In this document: piece by piece, positions 36,786-45,996 of the stretch
How positions within the stretch are numbered: the stretch's first letter is position 1
How the letters are laid out: each line of letters starts with the position of its first letter
Source of the DNA: Anaerolineae bacterium
GTDB lineage: Bacteria > Chloroflexota > Anaerolineae > Aggregatilineales > Aggregatilineaceae
DNA: 64,000 bases
Direction of reading: 5' to 3'
NCBI GenBank assembly: GCA_018432315.1
Contig: JAHDLB010000012.1
Span: 62,001-126,000 of the forward strand
Notes under the pieces: generated by a model
Database searches by the model: none
Seen by the model: the letters and a program-made list of their open reading frames with translations, nothing else
Told to the model about the DNA's origin: nothing
Made by a program: the position numbers and the translations under genes

Positions 36786-37538
36786 CTAGAGGCAGACTAC
36801 GCGAAACCCGACCGTGGCATGGTGCCGGTAGTCGGGCGCGAGCCGCACGTTCGGGTCGATCGCGCTGCGGTGAGCCGCGCGCAGGCTGATCGGGCTGTCG
36901 CTGCTCCACGAGCCGCCGCGCAGCAGGCGAACCTCGCGGCTGTCGAGATCGGCGATCCCGCTCTCCCAGCCGGTGAGACACCACTCCCACACGTTGCCGC
37001 TCATGTCCATCACGCCGTAGGCGCTCGCCCCATCCGGGTACAGCGTCACCGGCGTAGTGTCGTCGATCTCGCGGCTCCAGTTGCACAGCGCGGCGGTCGG
37101 TTCGGCACTGCCCCACGGGAACTCGCGCCCATCGTCGCCCTGGGCGGCGCGCTGCCACTGCTGCTCAGTCGGCAGCGTGATCTCCCGCCCCGTGCGATCG
37201 CCCAGCCAGCGGCAGAAGGCGCTCGCCTCGAACCACGACACGCCCACAACCGGGCAGTCCGCGCCGTTGTAGTCGCGCTGGCCCCAAAAGCGCGGCTGTG
37301 TCCAGCCGTGCCGCTCGCGGAACCCCCAGCCGGTCACGCTCCACCACGCGGGCCGGTCGTAGCCGCCGTCATCCACGAAGGCGGCAAACTGCGCGTTCGT
37401 GACCGGGTACTGGCTGATGGTGAATCCGGCCACGTCGAACGCCGCCGATTCCGGCACGTAGCCCCCGGCCTCGAGCGTCACCGGGCCGGCGGGAATGTCG
37501 ATCCACTCGAAGGGTCCGGGCAGTTGGAAGTGTCGCAT
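36786..37538 (-). CDS. SUMF1/formylglycine-generating-enzyme-like protein
   Basis: The product is 250 residues from the ATG at 37538, which has GGACGAGG just upstream; a second ATG at 37595 lacks a ribosome site and lies in the his promoter. It has FEWIDIPAGPVTLE, FTISQYPVTNAQFAAFVDDGGY, VGVSWFEASAFCRWLG, the LPTEQQWQRAAQG phrase, GNVWEWC and LLRGGSW, the full SUMF1 fold. The two closely spaced cysteines used for catalysis in true formylglycine-generating enzymes after the GGSW region are missing (SSDSPISLRAAHRS), and no sulfatase is nearby. It is more likely a structural or EgtB/PvdO-like relative. Confidence 0.87.
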   Translation of the reverse strand: MRHFQLPGPFEWIDIPAGPVTLEAGGYVPESAAFDVAGFTISQYPVTNAQFAAFVDDGGYDRPAWWSVTGWGFRERHGWTQPRFWGQRDYNGADCPVVGVSWFEASAFCRWLGDRTGREITLPTEQQWQRAAQGDDGREFPWGSAEPTAALCNWSREIDDTTPVTLYPDGASAYGVMDMSGNVWEWCLTGWESGIADLDSREVRLLRGGSWSSDSPISLRAAHRSAIDPNVRLAPDYRHHATVGFRVVCL

Positions 37539-37594
37539 GGGTCCTCGTCCTTTGGGCGCGCCAAACCTCGCCATTATAGCGTCGAAATCGCGCA

Positions 37595-37623
37595 TTGACA
37601 GCGGCCAGCGAGACCGCTATACT
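37595..37623 (+). promoter_or_regulatory. Promoter of the histidine operon
   Basis: TTGACA at 37595-37600 and TATACT at 37618-37623 with exactly 17 bp between. Transcription should start near 37630-37631, which is the A of the leader-peptide ATG. Confidence 0.85.
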
Positions 37624-37630
37624 CTGGCAC

Positions 37631-37720
37631 ATGAAACCAAACACGATGCAGGTTCACGCTCACCATCATCATCTGACCACCCCGGAACGCCGGTCCGGTG
37701 GGTGCTGCGTGTGTGCCTGA
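37631..37720 (+). CDS. hisL: Histidine operon leader peptide
   Basis: A 29-codon ORF, too short for gene finders. Residues 9-14 read HAHHHH, that is five histidine codons in six (CAC GCT CAC CAT CAT CAT), directly after a consensus promoter and directly before an intrinsic terminator and hisG. This is the arrangement of a translational attenuator: low charged His-tRNA stalls the ribosome at the His run and lets transcription pass into hisG. The predicted transcript starts at or within a base of the ATG, and no Shine-Dalgarno sequence is present, so it may be translated as a leaderless message. The C-terminus is Cys-rich (GGCCVCA). The function of the peptide itself is probably none. Confidence 0.85.
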   Translation: MKPNTMQVHAHHHHLTTPERRSGGCCVCA

Positions 37721-37746
37721 ACCCCTGATAGGTTACGTGCATTCTG

Positions 37747-37779
37747 ACGCCTCCCGGTCCGCCGGGGGGCGTTTTTGTT
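37747..37779 (+). terminator. his attenuator terminator
   Basis: An 11-bp stem, ACGCCTCCCGG with CCGGGGGGCGT (one T-G pair), closed by a TCCG tetraloop and followed by TTTTTGTTT. It lies between the hisL stop (37720) and hisG. Upstream GC-rich segments (around 37681-37712, for example GGTGGG and TGCGT) can compete for the left arm, as needed for an antiterminator, but I have not resolved the alternate fold. Confidence 0.85.
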
Positions 37780-37795
37780 TACGGAGGTGACGACC

Positions 37796-38803
37796 GTGCC
37801 CGAACAAATCCGTCTCGCGCTGCCCAGCAAAGGCCGCATGGAAGAAGAAACGCTCGACTTCCTGGCCGGCTGCGGGCTGCGCGTGACCAAAACCAACCCT
37901 CGCCAGTACGTCGCCAGCCTGCCCACCCTGCCGGACGTGCTGGTGCTGTTCCAGCGCGCGCGCGATATCCCGGTCAGCGTGGCGGCTGGCGACGTCGACC
38001 TGGGCATCACCGGCTACGACGCGCTGGCCGAGACGATCGGCCCCGACCCCGACGGCGTGATCGTGATCCACGACGCGCTGGGCTATGGCGAGTGCGCGCT
38101 GGTGCTCGCCATCCCCGAAGACTGGGACGACGTGCAGTCGGTGAGCGACCTGGCCCGCCGCGCCGCCGAGCGCCCGCTGCGCGTTGCGACCAAGTACGAG
38201 ACGAGCGTCACGCGCTTTCTGGCCGGCTCCGGCGTGGAAAACGTGCGCGTCGTCGTGGCGGACGGCGCGCTGGAATCCGCGCCCACGGTGGGGTATGCCG
38301 ATTTCATCGCGGACATCACCAGCACCGGCACCACCCTGCGCGAGAATCGCCTGCGGCAGATCGAGGACGGCACCCTCCTCACGTCGCAGGCGATTTTGAT
38401 CGGCAACCGCGCGGCGCTCGCGGCGCGGCCCGACGTGCTGGCCGCCACCCGCAAGATGCTGGAATTCATCGAGGCGCACCTGCGCGCGCGCGGCCAGTAC
38501 ATGATCTTCGCCAACATGCGCGCGTCCTCGGCGCACGACATCGGCAAGCGCGTCTTCGGCCAGCCAGACCTGGGCGGGCTGCAAGGCCCCACCCTGGCCC
38601 CGATGGTCACGCGCGAGGGGACCGGCCAATGGTGGGCGATCAACCTGGTTGTCTCCGGCCACAAGCTGTATGACGTCATCCAGCAGATCCGCGCGATCGA
38701 CGGCAGCGGCGTGGTCGTCACGCCGGTGACGTATATCTTCGAAGAGCAGCCTGAACGGTATCAGCGGCTGTTGGCCGCACTCGGAAAAGAGGACGAAACA
38801 TGA
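37796..38803 (+). CDS. hisG: ATP phosphoribosyltransferase, long form
   Basis: The product is 335 residues; it makes phosphoribosyl-ATP from ATP and PRPP, the first step of histidine synthesis. The start is the GTG at 37796 because GGAGGTGA (37783-37790) sits just before it and the protein then begins [21 protein letters not shown]. The PRPP-binding segment is [16 protein letters not shown]. The C-terminal part after about residue 235, ending [21 protein letters not shown], is the regulatory ACT-like domain of the long HisG form, so feedback by histidine is expected and no HisZ is needed. The stop overlaps hisD by ATGA. Confidence 0.96.
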   Translation: MPEQIRLALPSKGRMEEETLDFLAGCGLRVTKTNPRQYVASLPTLPDVLVLFQRARDIPVSVAAGDVDLGITGYDALAETIGPDPDGVIVIHDALGYGECALVLAIPEDWDDVQSVSDLARRAAERPLRVATKYETSVTRFLAGSGVENVRVVVADGALESAPTVGYADFIADITSTGTTLRENRLRQIEDGTLLTSQAILIGNRAALAARPDVLAATRKMLEFIEAHLRARGQYMIFANMRASSAHDIGKRVFGQPDLGGLQGPTLAPMVTREGTGQWWAINLVVSGHKLYDVIQQIRAIDGSGVVVTPVTYIFEEQPERYQRLLAALGKEDET

Positions 38804-40140
38804 GCACGCTCCGCATTTACGACAACCTGGACGAAGCCCGCGCGACCATTCTCAAGCGCCACTCGCTGAACGAGGTCAGCGTGCCCGGCTGGCTGGCGGA
38901 CAGTTTGGCGCAGTTGTTCGGCGCGCCCGTGACGCCCGACGAAGCTGTGCGCCGCATCATCCGCAGCGTGCGCGAGAACGGCGACGCCGCCTTGCTCGAC
39001 TGGAACGCGCGTATCGACGGCGCCCAACTCGACGCGCTGGCTGTGCCCGCAGCCGAGATCGCCGCCGCCCTGGACGCGATCCCGCCGGAGGTCGCCGACG
39101 CGCTGCGGCTCGCCGCCGACCGGATTCGCGCCTTCCACGAGAAACAGCCGGTCACCGGTTGGATGGACGCCACCGGCGAGGGCGCGCTCGGCCAGTTGAT
39201 CCGGCCCGTGGACTCGGTGGGCGTGTACGTCGCGGGCGGGACCGCCCCGCTGCCCTCGTCGCTGCTGATGAGCGTGATCCCGGCCCAGGTCGCCGGAGTC
39301 GAGGAGATCGTCGTCACCACCCCGCCCCGGCGCGGTGATGGGAGCGTCTCGCCTGTGATCCTGGCGGCGGCGGCGATCTGCGGCGTGAGCCGGGTCGTGC
39401 GCGTCGGTGGGGCGCAGGCCATCGCGGCGATGGCCTACGGCACTCAGAGCGTGCCGCGCGTAGCGAAGATCGTCGGCCCCGGCAACCTGTTCGTCACGCT
39501 CGCCAAGCAGCAGGTCTACGGCGACGTGGGCATCGACGGGCTGCCCGGCCCGACCGAGACGATGGTCATCGCCGACGCGAGCGCCGATCCGGGGCTGGCC
39601 GCGGCGGACCTGTTGGCCCAGGCCGAGCACGACGTGCTGGCATCCGCCATCCTGGTGACGCCCAGCCGCGCGCTGGCCGAACAGGTGGCGGTGGAAGTCG
39701 GGCGCCGCCTGGAAGACTTGAGCCGCGCCGAGATCATCGCGCAGGCGCTGGAAAACCGCAGCGGCGCGGTCATCGTGCGCGATCTGGCGCAGGCGTTCGA
39801 CGTGGCGAACGACTACGCCGCCGAGCACCTGTGCCTGCTGGTCGAGGAGCCGTGGCAGTGGGTCGGGCGCGTGCGCAACGCGGGCGGCGTCTTCCTGGGC
39901 GAAAGCTCGTTCGAGGTCCTGGGCGACTACGTGGCCGGGCCGTCGCACGTCATGCCGACCGGCGGGACGGCGCGTTTTGCCTCGCCGCTCAACGTGCTCG
40001 ACTTCGTCAAGATCACCAGCCTGATCGGGTTGGAGCCGGGCGCGGCGTCCGAGCTGAGCGTTGCCGCGGCGACGCTGGCCCAGGCCGAAGCGCTGACCGC
40101 GCACGCCGCCGCCGCCCAGGCGCGCGTCACGCGCCGGTGA
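38800..40140 (+). CDS. hisD: Histidinol dehydrogenase
   Basis: The product is 446 residues and catalyses the last two NAD-dependent oxidations from histidinol to histidine; the enzyme holds zinc. Signatures are [62 protein letters not shown], and ENFL-type ending (AEHLCLLV ... [14 protein letters not shown]). The conserved zinc-ligand and catalytic Glu/His residues are in [10 protein letters not shown] and GPSHVMPT. It is translationally coupled to hisG (ATGA) and is followed by a 32-bp gap before hisC. Confidence 0.97.
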   Translation: MSTLRIYDNLDEARATILKRHSLNEVSVPGWLADSLAQLFGAPVTPDEAVRRIIRSVRENGDAALLDWNARIDGAQLDALAVPAAEIAAALDAIPPEVADALRLAADRIRAFHEKQPVTGWMDATGEGALGQLIRPVDSVGVYVAGGTAPLPSSLLMSVIPAQVAGVEEIVVTTPPRRGDGSVSPVILAAAAICGVSRVVRVGGAQAIAAMAYGTQSVPRVAKIVGPGNLFVTLAKQQVYGDVGIDGLPGPTETMVIADASADPGLAAADLLAQAEHDVLASAILVTPSRALAEQVAVEVGRRLEDLSRAEIIAQALENRSGAVIVRDLAQAFDVANDYAAEHLCLLVEEPWQWVGRVRNAGGVFLGESSFEVLGDYVAGPSHVMPTGGTARFASPLNVLDFVKITSLIGLEPGAASELSVAAATLAQAEALTAHAAAAQARVTRR

Positions 40141-40172
40141 CCGGCTCGGCCAGCCAGGGGAGCGCAGCCGCC

Positions 40173-41285
40173 ATGACTCGCACACGCGACAAGGTCCGCA
40201 TCCGGCCCGACATCGCCGCGATGGACGCCTATACGCCCACCGCGTCGCTGGAAGTGTTCGCCGCCCAGCTCCGGCGCCCGGTCGAGCAGGTGATCAAGCT
40301 CGACGCCAACGAGAATCCGTATGGCCCTTCGGCGGCGGCGCGCGCCGCGCTGGCGAGCCTGGACGCAATCAACATCTATCCCGACCCCGAGGCGCGCATC
40401 CTGCGCTCGATGCTGGCCGACTACACCGGCGTCGACGCGAGTCACATCCTGGTCGGGGCCGGGGCCGACGAGCTGATCGAGCTGATCTTGCAGACGTTCA
40501 TCGAGCCGGGCGACGCGATCGTCAACACGCCGCCCACCTTCGGCATGTACGGCTTCGACGCGCCGCTGTACTTCGCCCGCGTGGAAAACGTCGAGCGCCG
40601 CGCCGATTTTTCGCTGGACGTGGACGCCATCGAAGCCGCCGCGCACGCGACGGAGGCCAAGCTGCTGTTCGTCTGCTCGCCGAACAACCCGGACGGGAGC
40701 CTGATCGCGCCGGAGACAGTCGAGCGGCTGCTCGATCTGCCGCTGGTCGTCGTGCTCGACGAAGCCTACATCGAGTTCAGCGGCGCGGAGAGCCTGGCCC
40801 AGCGCGCCGCCGCATCCGACAACCTGATCGTGCTGCGCACCTTCAGCAAGTGGGCCGGGCTGGCGGGGCTGCGCGCCGGTTACGGCATCTTTCCCGCGGG
40901 GCTGATGCCGCACCTGTGGAAAATCAAACAGCCGTATAATCTGAACGTAGCCGCCGATGCCGCCGCCCGCGCCTCGCTGGCCGACCTGCCCGCACTGCGC
41001 GCCAACGTCGAGCGGATCGTCGCGCAGCGGGAGCGGCTGGAGCGCGAGCTGGCTGCCGTGCCGTTCCTGGCGCCGTATCCCAGCCACAGCAATTTCGTGC
41101 TGTGCCGCGTCGCCGGGCTGGAGGCCGCCAACCTCAAGCGGCGGCTCGCCGGGGAATTCGGCATCCTGATCCGGCACTACAACACCCCGCGCCTGCGCGA
41201 TCACGTCCGCATCAGCGCCGGGACGCCCGACCAGATCGACGCGCTGCTGGCGGCGCTGCACACCATCGGAGGGAACCATGACTGA
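40173..41285 (+). CDS. hisC: Histidinol-phosphate aminotransferase
   Basis: The product is 370 residues and a PLP enzyme. I use the ATG at 40173; the frame is open further back but only over hisD. The N-terminus reaches [13 protein letters not shown], a hallmark of HisC. The PLP lysine is K226 in [16 protein letters not shown]; the aspartate and tyrosine that hold PLP are in [23 protein letters not shown] near the end binds the substrate. The stop overlaps hisB by 8 bases. Confidence 0.96.
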   Translation: MTRTRDKVRIRPDIAAMDAYTPTASLEVFAAQLRRPVEQVIKLDANENPYGPSAAARAALASLDAINIYPDPEARILRSMLADYTGVDASHILVGAGADELIELILQTFIEPGDAIVNTPPTFGMYGFDAPLYFARVENVERRADFSLDVDAIEAAAHATEAKLLFVCSPNNPDGSLIAPETVERLLDLPLVVVLDEAYIEFSGAESLAQRAAASDNLIVLRTFSKWAGLAGLRAGYGIFPAGLMPHLWKIKQPYNLNVAADAAARASLADLPALRANVERIVAQRERLERELAAVPFLAPYPSHSNFVLCRVAGLEAANLKRRLAGEFGILIRHYNTPRLRDHVRISAGTPDQIDALLAALHTIGGNHD

Positions 41286-41874
41286 CCGCACGGCGACGAT
41301 CACCCGCCACACCAACGAAACGCAGATCGAGCTGTCGCTGAACCTGGACGGAGGCGGCAGCGCCCAGATCGACACCGGCGTCGGCTTCTTCGACCACATG
41401 CTGCACCATGTCGCCCATCACGGGCTGTTCGACCTGTCCGTGAAAGCGTCCGGCGACCTGCACATCGACGCGCACCACACGATCGAGGATGTGGCGATCT
41501 GCCTGGGCCGCGCGCTCGACGAGGCGCTGGGCGACCGCCGCGGAATCGCGCGCATGGGCGCGGCCTACGTGCCGATGGACGAGGCGCTGGCCCGCGTGGT
41601 GGTCGACCTCAGCGGGCGGCCCTACGCCGTGATCCAGGCCAATTTCCGCGACGCTGCCATCGGCCAGATGCCCGCCACCCTGGTCGCGCACGTGCTGGAA
41701 TCCATCGCGTTCCAGGGCCGGATGAACCTGCACGCGGCGGTGCTGTATGGGCGCGACGATCACCACAAGGCCGAGGCGCTGTTCAAGGCGCTGGGCCGCG
41801 CGCTGGCGGCGGCGGTGGCGCTGGACCCGCGGCGCGGCGGCGTCCCCAGCACGAAAGGAACGCTGACCGGATGA
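41278..41874 (+). CDS. hisB: Imidazoleglycerol-phosphate dehydratase
   Basis: The product is 198 residues, the single-function manganese enzyme without the histidinol-phosphatase domain found in enterics. Metal-binding motifs [12 protein letters not shown] (HHxxED) and [13 protein letters not shown] are present, as are [17 protein letters not shown] and RPYAV. It therefore needs a separate histidinol-phosphate phosphatase, which I did not find in the window. The start overlaps hisC by 8 bases, the stop overlaps hisH by ATGA. Confidence 0.97.
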   Translation: MTDRTATITRHTNETQIELSLNLDGGGSAQIDTGVGFFDHMLHHVAHHGLFDLSVKASGDLHIDAHHTIEDVAICLGRALDEALGDRRGIARMGAAYVPMDEALARVVVDLSGRPYAVIQANFRDAAIGQMPATLVAHVLESIAFQGRMNLHAAVLYGRDDHHKAEALFKALGRALAAAVALDPRRGGVPSTKGTLTG

Positions 41875-42482
41875 TCGCCATCATCGACTACGGCGCGGGC
41901 AACCTGCGCAGCGTGCGCAACACCCTGACTCACCTGGGCGCGGACGTCGCCACGGCGAGCACGCCCGACCAGCTCGACGACGCGAGCAAGATCGTGCTGC
42001 CGGGCGTCGGCGCGTTCGGCGCGGGGATCAACGCGCTGCGGGCGGCAGGGTTCGAGGCGCCGATCAAAGAGGCGGTCGCGGCGGGTGTGCCGCTGATCGG
42101 CATCTGCCTGGGGATGCAGTACCTGTTCGAGTCGAGCGACGAAATGGGCCGACACCGCGGCCTCGGGCTGCTGCCGGGGCGGGTGACCCGTTTCCCGGCG
42201 AACGGCCCCAAAGTGCCGCACATCGGTTGGAACGAGCTGCACGTCCGGGCCGGCGAGAATACGCTGCTGGCGGGCCTCCCCGATGGGTCGTATGCTTACT
42301 TCGTGCATTCCTACTACGTCGAAGCGGGTGACGAGCGCGACGTGCTGGCGACGACCGACTACGGCATCGAGTTCGCCTCGGTGGTGGGGCGCGGGAACGT
42401 CTTCGGCATCCAGCCCCACCCCGAAAAGAGCCAGGCCGTCGGCCAGCGCATCCTGCAGAACTTTCTGGAGATGGCGCCATGA
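41871..42482 (+). CDS. hisH: Imidazole glycerol phosphate synthase, glutaminase subunit
   Basis: The product is 203 residues, class I glutamine amidotransferase. The nucleophile is C79 in [13 protein letters not shown] and the His-Glu pair is in [10 protein letters not shown]. The N-terminus [15 protein letters not shown] is typical. It supplies ammonia to HisF, whose gene is two places on; hisA lies between them. Both ends overlap neighbours by four bases. Confidence 0.97.
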   Translation: MIAIIDYGAGNLRSVRNTLTHLGADVATASTPDQLDDASKIVLPGVGAFGAGINALRAAGFEAPIKEAVAAGVPLIGICLGMQYLFESSDEMGRHRGLGLLPGRVTRFPANGPKVPHIGWNELHVRAGENTLLAGLPDGSYAYFVHSYYVEAGDERDVLATTDYGIEFASVVGRGNVFGIQPHPEKSQAVGQRILQNFLEMAP

Positions 42483-43207
42483 TCGTGTATCCGGCGATTG
42501 ACCTGCGGCGCGGGCGCGTGGTCCGGCTGCGCTACGGCGACCCGGCGCAGGAAACCGTCCACAGCGACGATCCGGTCGCCACCGCGGAACGCTGGCGAGC
42601 CGCCGGCGCCCGGTGGCTGCACGTCGTCAACCTGGACGGCGCGCTCGGCGAGTCCACGCTGGCGCTCGACACGCTGCGCGCCATCGCGGCGGTGGGGCTG
42701 CCGGTGCAGTTCGGCGGCGGGCTGCGGGCGCTCGACGACGTGGCGCGCGCCCTGGAGGCCGGGGCCGCGCGGGCGGTGCTCGGCACGCTGGCCGTCCAAC
42801 AGCCGGACGTCGCCGGGGAAGCCGTGCGGCGCTTTGGGCCAGAGGCGATCACCGTCGCGCTGGATGCCCGGGACGACCAGGTCGCCACGCACGGCTGGCA
42901 GCAGGTCAGCACCTGGACGCCCGCCGACCTGGGGCAGCGATTCGCCGCGCTAGGCGTGATTCACGCGTTGTATACCGACGTCAGCCGCGACGGCGACCTG
43001 TCTGGCGTGAACGTCGAGAGCACGGCGCGGCTGGCCCGCGACACCGGGTTGTCGGTCATCGCGTCGGGCGGAGTCGCCGCGCTGGACGACATACGGCGCT
43101 GCCGTGCGACCGGCGTGATCGCCGGCGTGGTGATCGGCAAGGCGCTGTACAGCGGCGCGTTCAGCCTGGAAGACGCGCTGCGCGCCGCCGAAGGGCCCGG
43201 TGCCTGA
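42479..43207 (+). CDS. hisA: ProFAR isomerase (HisA)
   Basis: The product is 242 residues, a (beta/alpha)8 barrel that opens the ribose ring of ProFAR to [19 protein letters not shown] has the N-terminal catalytic Asp, [13 protein letters not shown] is a phosphate-binding loop, and [12 protein letters not shown] holds the second catalytic Asp; [13 protein letters not shown] is the C-terminal phosphate loop. Its stop is 67 bp before hisF, the largest gap in the operon apart from the leader. Confidence 0.95.
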   Translation: MIVYPAIDLRRGRVVRLRYGDPAQETVHSDDPVATAERWRAAGARWLHVVNLDGALGESTLALDTLRAIAAVGLPVQFGGGLRALDDVARALEAGAARAVLGTLAVQQPDVAGEAVRRFGPEAITVALDARDDQVATHGWQQVSTWTPADLGQRFAALGVIHALYTDVSRDGDLSGVNVESTARLARDTGLSVIASGGVAALDDIRRCRATGVIAGVVIGKALYSGAFSLEDALRAAEGPGA

Positions 43208-43274
43208 GCGCCAGCGGCACGCGCGCCCGGCTCTGCGGGAAGAAACGTCGTATCATGGTAATAACGGAGCGCCT

Positions 43275-44048
43275 ATGCTAGCCAAACGAATCATTCCCTG
43301 CCTGGACGTGCACGAGGGGCGCGTCGTGAAGGGCATCAACTTCGTCAACCTGCGCGATGCCGGCGACCCGGTCGAGCAGGCGATCGTCTACGACCGCGAG
43401 GGCGCCGACGAGCTGGTGTTCCTCGACATCACCGCCACGCACGAAAACCGCGACACCATGCTCGACGTCGTGCGGCGCGTGGCCGACGCGATCTTCATCC
43501 CGTTTTGCGTCGGCGGCGGGCTGCGCACGGTCGAGGACATGCGCGCCACGCTGCTGGCCGGGGCAGACAAAATCGCGATCAACAGCGCGGCGGTGCGAAC
43601 GCCCGACCTGATCGGCGAGGGCGCGGAACGGTTCGGATCGCAGTGCATCGTGGTGGCGATCGATGCCCGGTGGAATGGGACGCAGTACGAAGTGGTCGTC
43701 AGCGGCGGGCGGACGCCCACCGGCCTGGACGCCATCGCCTGGGCGCGCGAAGTCGAGGCGCGCGGCGCGGGCGAGATTCTGCTAACCAGCATGGATCGCG
43801 ACGGCACCCAGGACGGTTACGAGATCGCGCTGACGCGCGCCGTCAGCGACGCGGTGAGCATCCCCGTGATCGCGTCGGGCGGCGCGGGGACGCTGGATCA
43901 CTTCCGGGCCGCGCTGGTCGAAGGCGGGGCTGATGCCGCGCTGGCCGCGAGCCTGTTCCACTACAAGCGACTCAGCGTCGGCCAGGTGAAAGACTATTTG
44001 CGCGACCAGGGCGTGCCGGTCCGGCTGGTCGAGGTGCCGCATGATTGA
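43275..44048 (+). CDS. hisF: Imidazole glycerol phosphate synthase, cyclase subunit
   Basis: The product is 257 residues. The ATG at 43275 has ACGGAG before it and gives the usual start [20 protein letters not shown], with the catalytic Asp in CLDV. The second catalytic Asp is in [26 protein letters not shown] and [13 protein letters not shown] bind phosphate. It works with HisH. It overlaps hisI by 8 bases. Confidence 0.97.
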   Translation: MLAKRIIPCLDVHEGRVVKGINFVNLRDAGDPVEQAIVYDREGADELVFLDITATHENRDTMLDVVRRVADAIFIPFCVGGGLRTVEDMRATLLAGADKIAINSAAVRTPDLIGEGAERFGSQCIVVAIDARWNGTQYEVVVSGGRTPTGLDAIAWAREVEARGAGEILLTSMDRDGTQDGYEIALTRAVSDAVSIPVIASGGAGTLDHFRAALVEGGADAALAASLFHYKRLSVGQVKDYLRDQGVPVRLVEVPHD

Positions 44049-44385
44049 CGTCGCCGCGTTGATCCCCCGGCTGAAGTGGACCGGCGACGGGCTGATCCCG
44101 GCGGTGGTCCAGGACGCGCGCACGCAGCAGGTGCTGATGGTCGCCTGGATGAACGCCGACGCCCTGCGCCTGACGCTGGAAACCGGGCAGACGCACTTCT
44201 GGAGCCGCAGCCGCCAGGAGCTTTGGCACAAGGGAGCCACCAGCGGCCACACGCAGACCGTCACCGGCATCTGGGCCGACTGCGACGCCGACGTGCTGCT
44301 GGTCCAAGTCGAGCCGGCGGGCCCTGCCTGTCACACCGGCGCCGTGAGCTGTTTTTTCCGCACACTGGAGGACATTCTTGACTGA
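44041..44385 (+). CDS. hisI: Phosphoribosyl-AMP cyclohydrolase
   Basis: The product is 114 residues, the stand-alone zinc enzyme that opens the adenine ring of PR-AMP. It contains [38 protein letters not shown], the metal site [14 protein letters not shown] and the cysteine pair region [13 protein letters not shown]. It is not fused to HisE here; the two genes overlap by 8 bases instead, which keeps the proteins in equal amounts. Confidence 0.96.
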   Translation: MIDVAALIPRLKWTGDGLIPAVVQDARTQQVLMVAWMNADALRLTLETGQTHFWSRSRQELWHKGATSGHTQTVTGIWADCDADVLLVQVEPAGPACHTGAVSCFFRTLEDILD

Positions 44386-44662
44386 GATACTCAACCAGGT
44401 CTTCGCCATCATCGAAGACCGCAAGGCCAACCCCAAGCAAGGCTCGTACACCAACCGGCTGTTCGACGAGGGCGAGGATGAGATCGTCAAGAAGATCGGG
44501 GAGGAAGCGATCGAGGTGATCCTGGCGGCGAAAAGCCAGGGCGACACGCGCGTGATCTCGGAACTGGCCGACCTGGTGTATCACTGCCTGGTGCTGCTGT
44601 CGTATCGCGGCCTGTCGCCGGACGATATTTACCAGGAGTTGGACCGGCGTCACCGGCCCTGA
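44378..44662 (+). CDS. hisE: Phosphoribosyl-ATP diphosphatase
   Basis: The product is 94 residues, a MazG-like helical enzyme removing pyrophosphate from PR-ATP. The start is a TTG at 44378, with GGAGG seven bases before it; it lies inside the end of hisI. Metal-binding glutamates are in [22 protein letters not shown] and the aspartate in [13 protein letters not shown]. It closes the his operon, with a strong terminator right after. Confidence 0.95.
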   Translation: MTEILNQVFAIIEDRKANPKQGSYTNRLFDEGEDEIVKKIGEEAIEVILAAKSQGDTRVISELADLVYHCLVLLSYRGLSPDDIYQELDRRHRP

Positions 44663-44667
44663 ATCGC

Positions 44668-44708
44668 ACGCGCGCCGGGCGTCTGGACAGTCCGGCGCGC
44701 GTTTTTTC
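44668..44708 (+). terminator. Terminator of the his operon
   Basis: ACGCGCGCCGG pairs with CCGGCGCGCGT around a 13-base loop, followed by TTTTTT. The stem is symmetric enough to affect the convergent lipoprotein gene too. Confidence 0.9.
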
Positions 44709-44729
44709 AGGCGTGTACGCGTGTCGCGC

Positions 44730-45248
44730 CTAGCCGGCTTCGGCGCGCGCGTAGGCGTTGCGGACCATCGCCAGCAGCTCGTCCCACGCCTCTTCGCTCA
44801 GCGGCTCCTCGGCGTCGGGCGCCTCGAGGACGTTGATCTCGACGACGACCGTCTTTTCTTGGAACAGCGCGTACCATATCCCGTCGGTTTGGGCGACCTG
44901 GGCCGTCGCCTGCTGCGGCGCGCGATTCGAGTCGAACACCAGCCCCTGCAGCATCAGCAAACGCTCGCGGTCTACCACGGCGACGTCCGCCGCGTCTTCA
45001 GTCGGGTAGGCTTCGACGACGATGTAGGCCAACGCGTCCTCCGGCCCTTCGTATTGCAGAATGCTGTGCCCCTTGCTCGACACCGTGCTGGACAGCAGTT
45101 GCACCGTTTCGCCGTCGTCGCGTTCCCAGTTTTCGGTTTCTTCGGGCAGGTACTTCAGAAACTCGTCGGCGCGCGCCTTGGGGCTGGGCCCGCAGGCAGC
45201 CAGAACCACGGCCAGCGCCAGGATAAGGAACAGGCCCGCTCGTTTCAC
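44730..45248 (-). CDS. Putative lipoprotein of unknown function
   Basis: The product is 172 residues. I set the start at a GTG (45248), preceded by GGAGG at a good distance; a TTG one codon upstream is possible. The signal peptide VKRAGLFLILALAVVLAAC ends in a lipobox LAAC. The mature part, with EFLKYLPEETENWERDD and a strand-rich middle, has no family I can name. It lies 16 bp after livF on the same strand and may be part of that operon, for example as an accessory to the transporter, but no evidence decides this. Confidence 0.72.
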   Translation of the reverse strand: MKRAGLFLILALAVVLAACGPSPKARADEFLKYLPEETENWERDDGETVQLLSSTVSSKGHSILQYEGPEDALAYIVVEAYPTEDAADVAVVDRERLLMLQGLVFDSNRAPQQATAQVAQTDGIWYALFQEKTVVVEINVLEAPDAEEPLSEEAWDELLAMVRNAYARAEAG

Positions 45249-45264
45249 CAAGCTATCCTCCGCT

Positions 45265-45978
45265 CTAATGCTCACCCAAATAGGCCGCGCGCACCATCTC
45301 GTTCTGGCGGAGTGCCTGGGCTGTGTCCGACATCGTGATGCGACCGGTCTGGAGCACATATCCCCGGTGGGCTACGGCCAGGGCCATGAGGGCATTTTGC
45401 TCGACCAGCAGGATGGTCGTGCCGTGCCCGTTCAGGTACTCGATCACCCGGAAAATGTCGCGCACCAGCAACGGAGCCAGGCCCATCGAGGGCTCATCGA
45501 GCAGCAGCACGCGCGGGCGGGACATCAAGGCGCGGCCAATCGCCAGCATCTGCTGCTCGCCGCCGGAAAGCGTGCCGCCCAACTGTTTGATTCGCTCTTT
45601 GAGGCGCGGGAACGTCTGGAACACGAAATCCAGATCGCGCGCGATCTCGTGGTGATCGGTCCGCGTGTAGGCGCCCATTTCGAGATTCTCCACCACGGTC
45701 AGGCGCTGGAAGATCTTGCGGCCTTCCGGCGACTGGATGATCCCGCGCGCGACGATCTCGTGGGGCGGCATAGTCGTGATGTCTTCCTCGGCCAGCACCA
45801 CGCGCCCCTCGCTGCTCCGGACGATGCCGCAGATCGAGTTGAGCGTCGTGGTTTTGCCCGCGCCGTTGCCGCCGATGAGGGTCACGATCTCGCCCTCCTC
45901 GACGGTCAGCGAGATCCCCTTGAGGGCGTGGATTTTGCCGTAGTAGGTGTGTAGATTTTCGACTTCGAGTAATGCCAT
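45265..45978 (-). CDS. livF: Branched-chain amino-acid ABC importer ATPase LivF
   Basis: The product is 237 residues. Walker A is GGNGAGKTT, the signature LSGGEQQMLAIGRALM and Walker B VLLLDEPSMGLAPLLV. The LivF marks MPPHEIVARGIIQSPEGRKIF and the start LEVENLHTYYGKIHALKGI are present. It is the last of five liv genes and pairs with LivG to energise the permeases. Confidence 0.95.
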   Translation of the reverse strand: MALLEVENLHTYYGKIHALKGISLTVEEGEIVTLIGGNGAGKTTTLNSICGIVRSSEGRVVLAEEDITTMPPHEIVARGIIQSPEGRKIFQRLTVVENLEMGAYTRTDHHEIARDLDFVFQTFPRLKERIKQLGGTLSGGEQQMLAIGRALMSRPRVLLLDEPSMGLAPLLVRDIFRVIEYLNGHGTTILLVEQNALMALAVAHRGYVLQTGRITMSDTAQALRQNEMVRAAYLGEH

Positions 45979-45996
45979 GATCGCCGTCCTGTCGCG

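Noticed and set aside
37655-37672. The CAC/CAT run before hisG as a chance His-rich stretch
   Set aside because: Rejected as chance: promoter, ORF, stop, terminator and hisG follow in the exact order of an attenuator, so it was kept as hisL.
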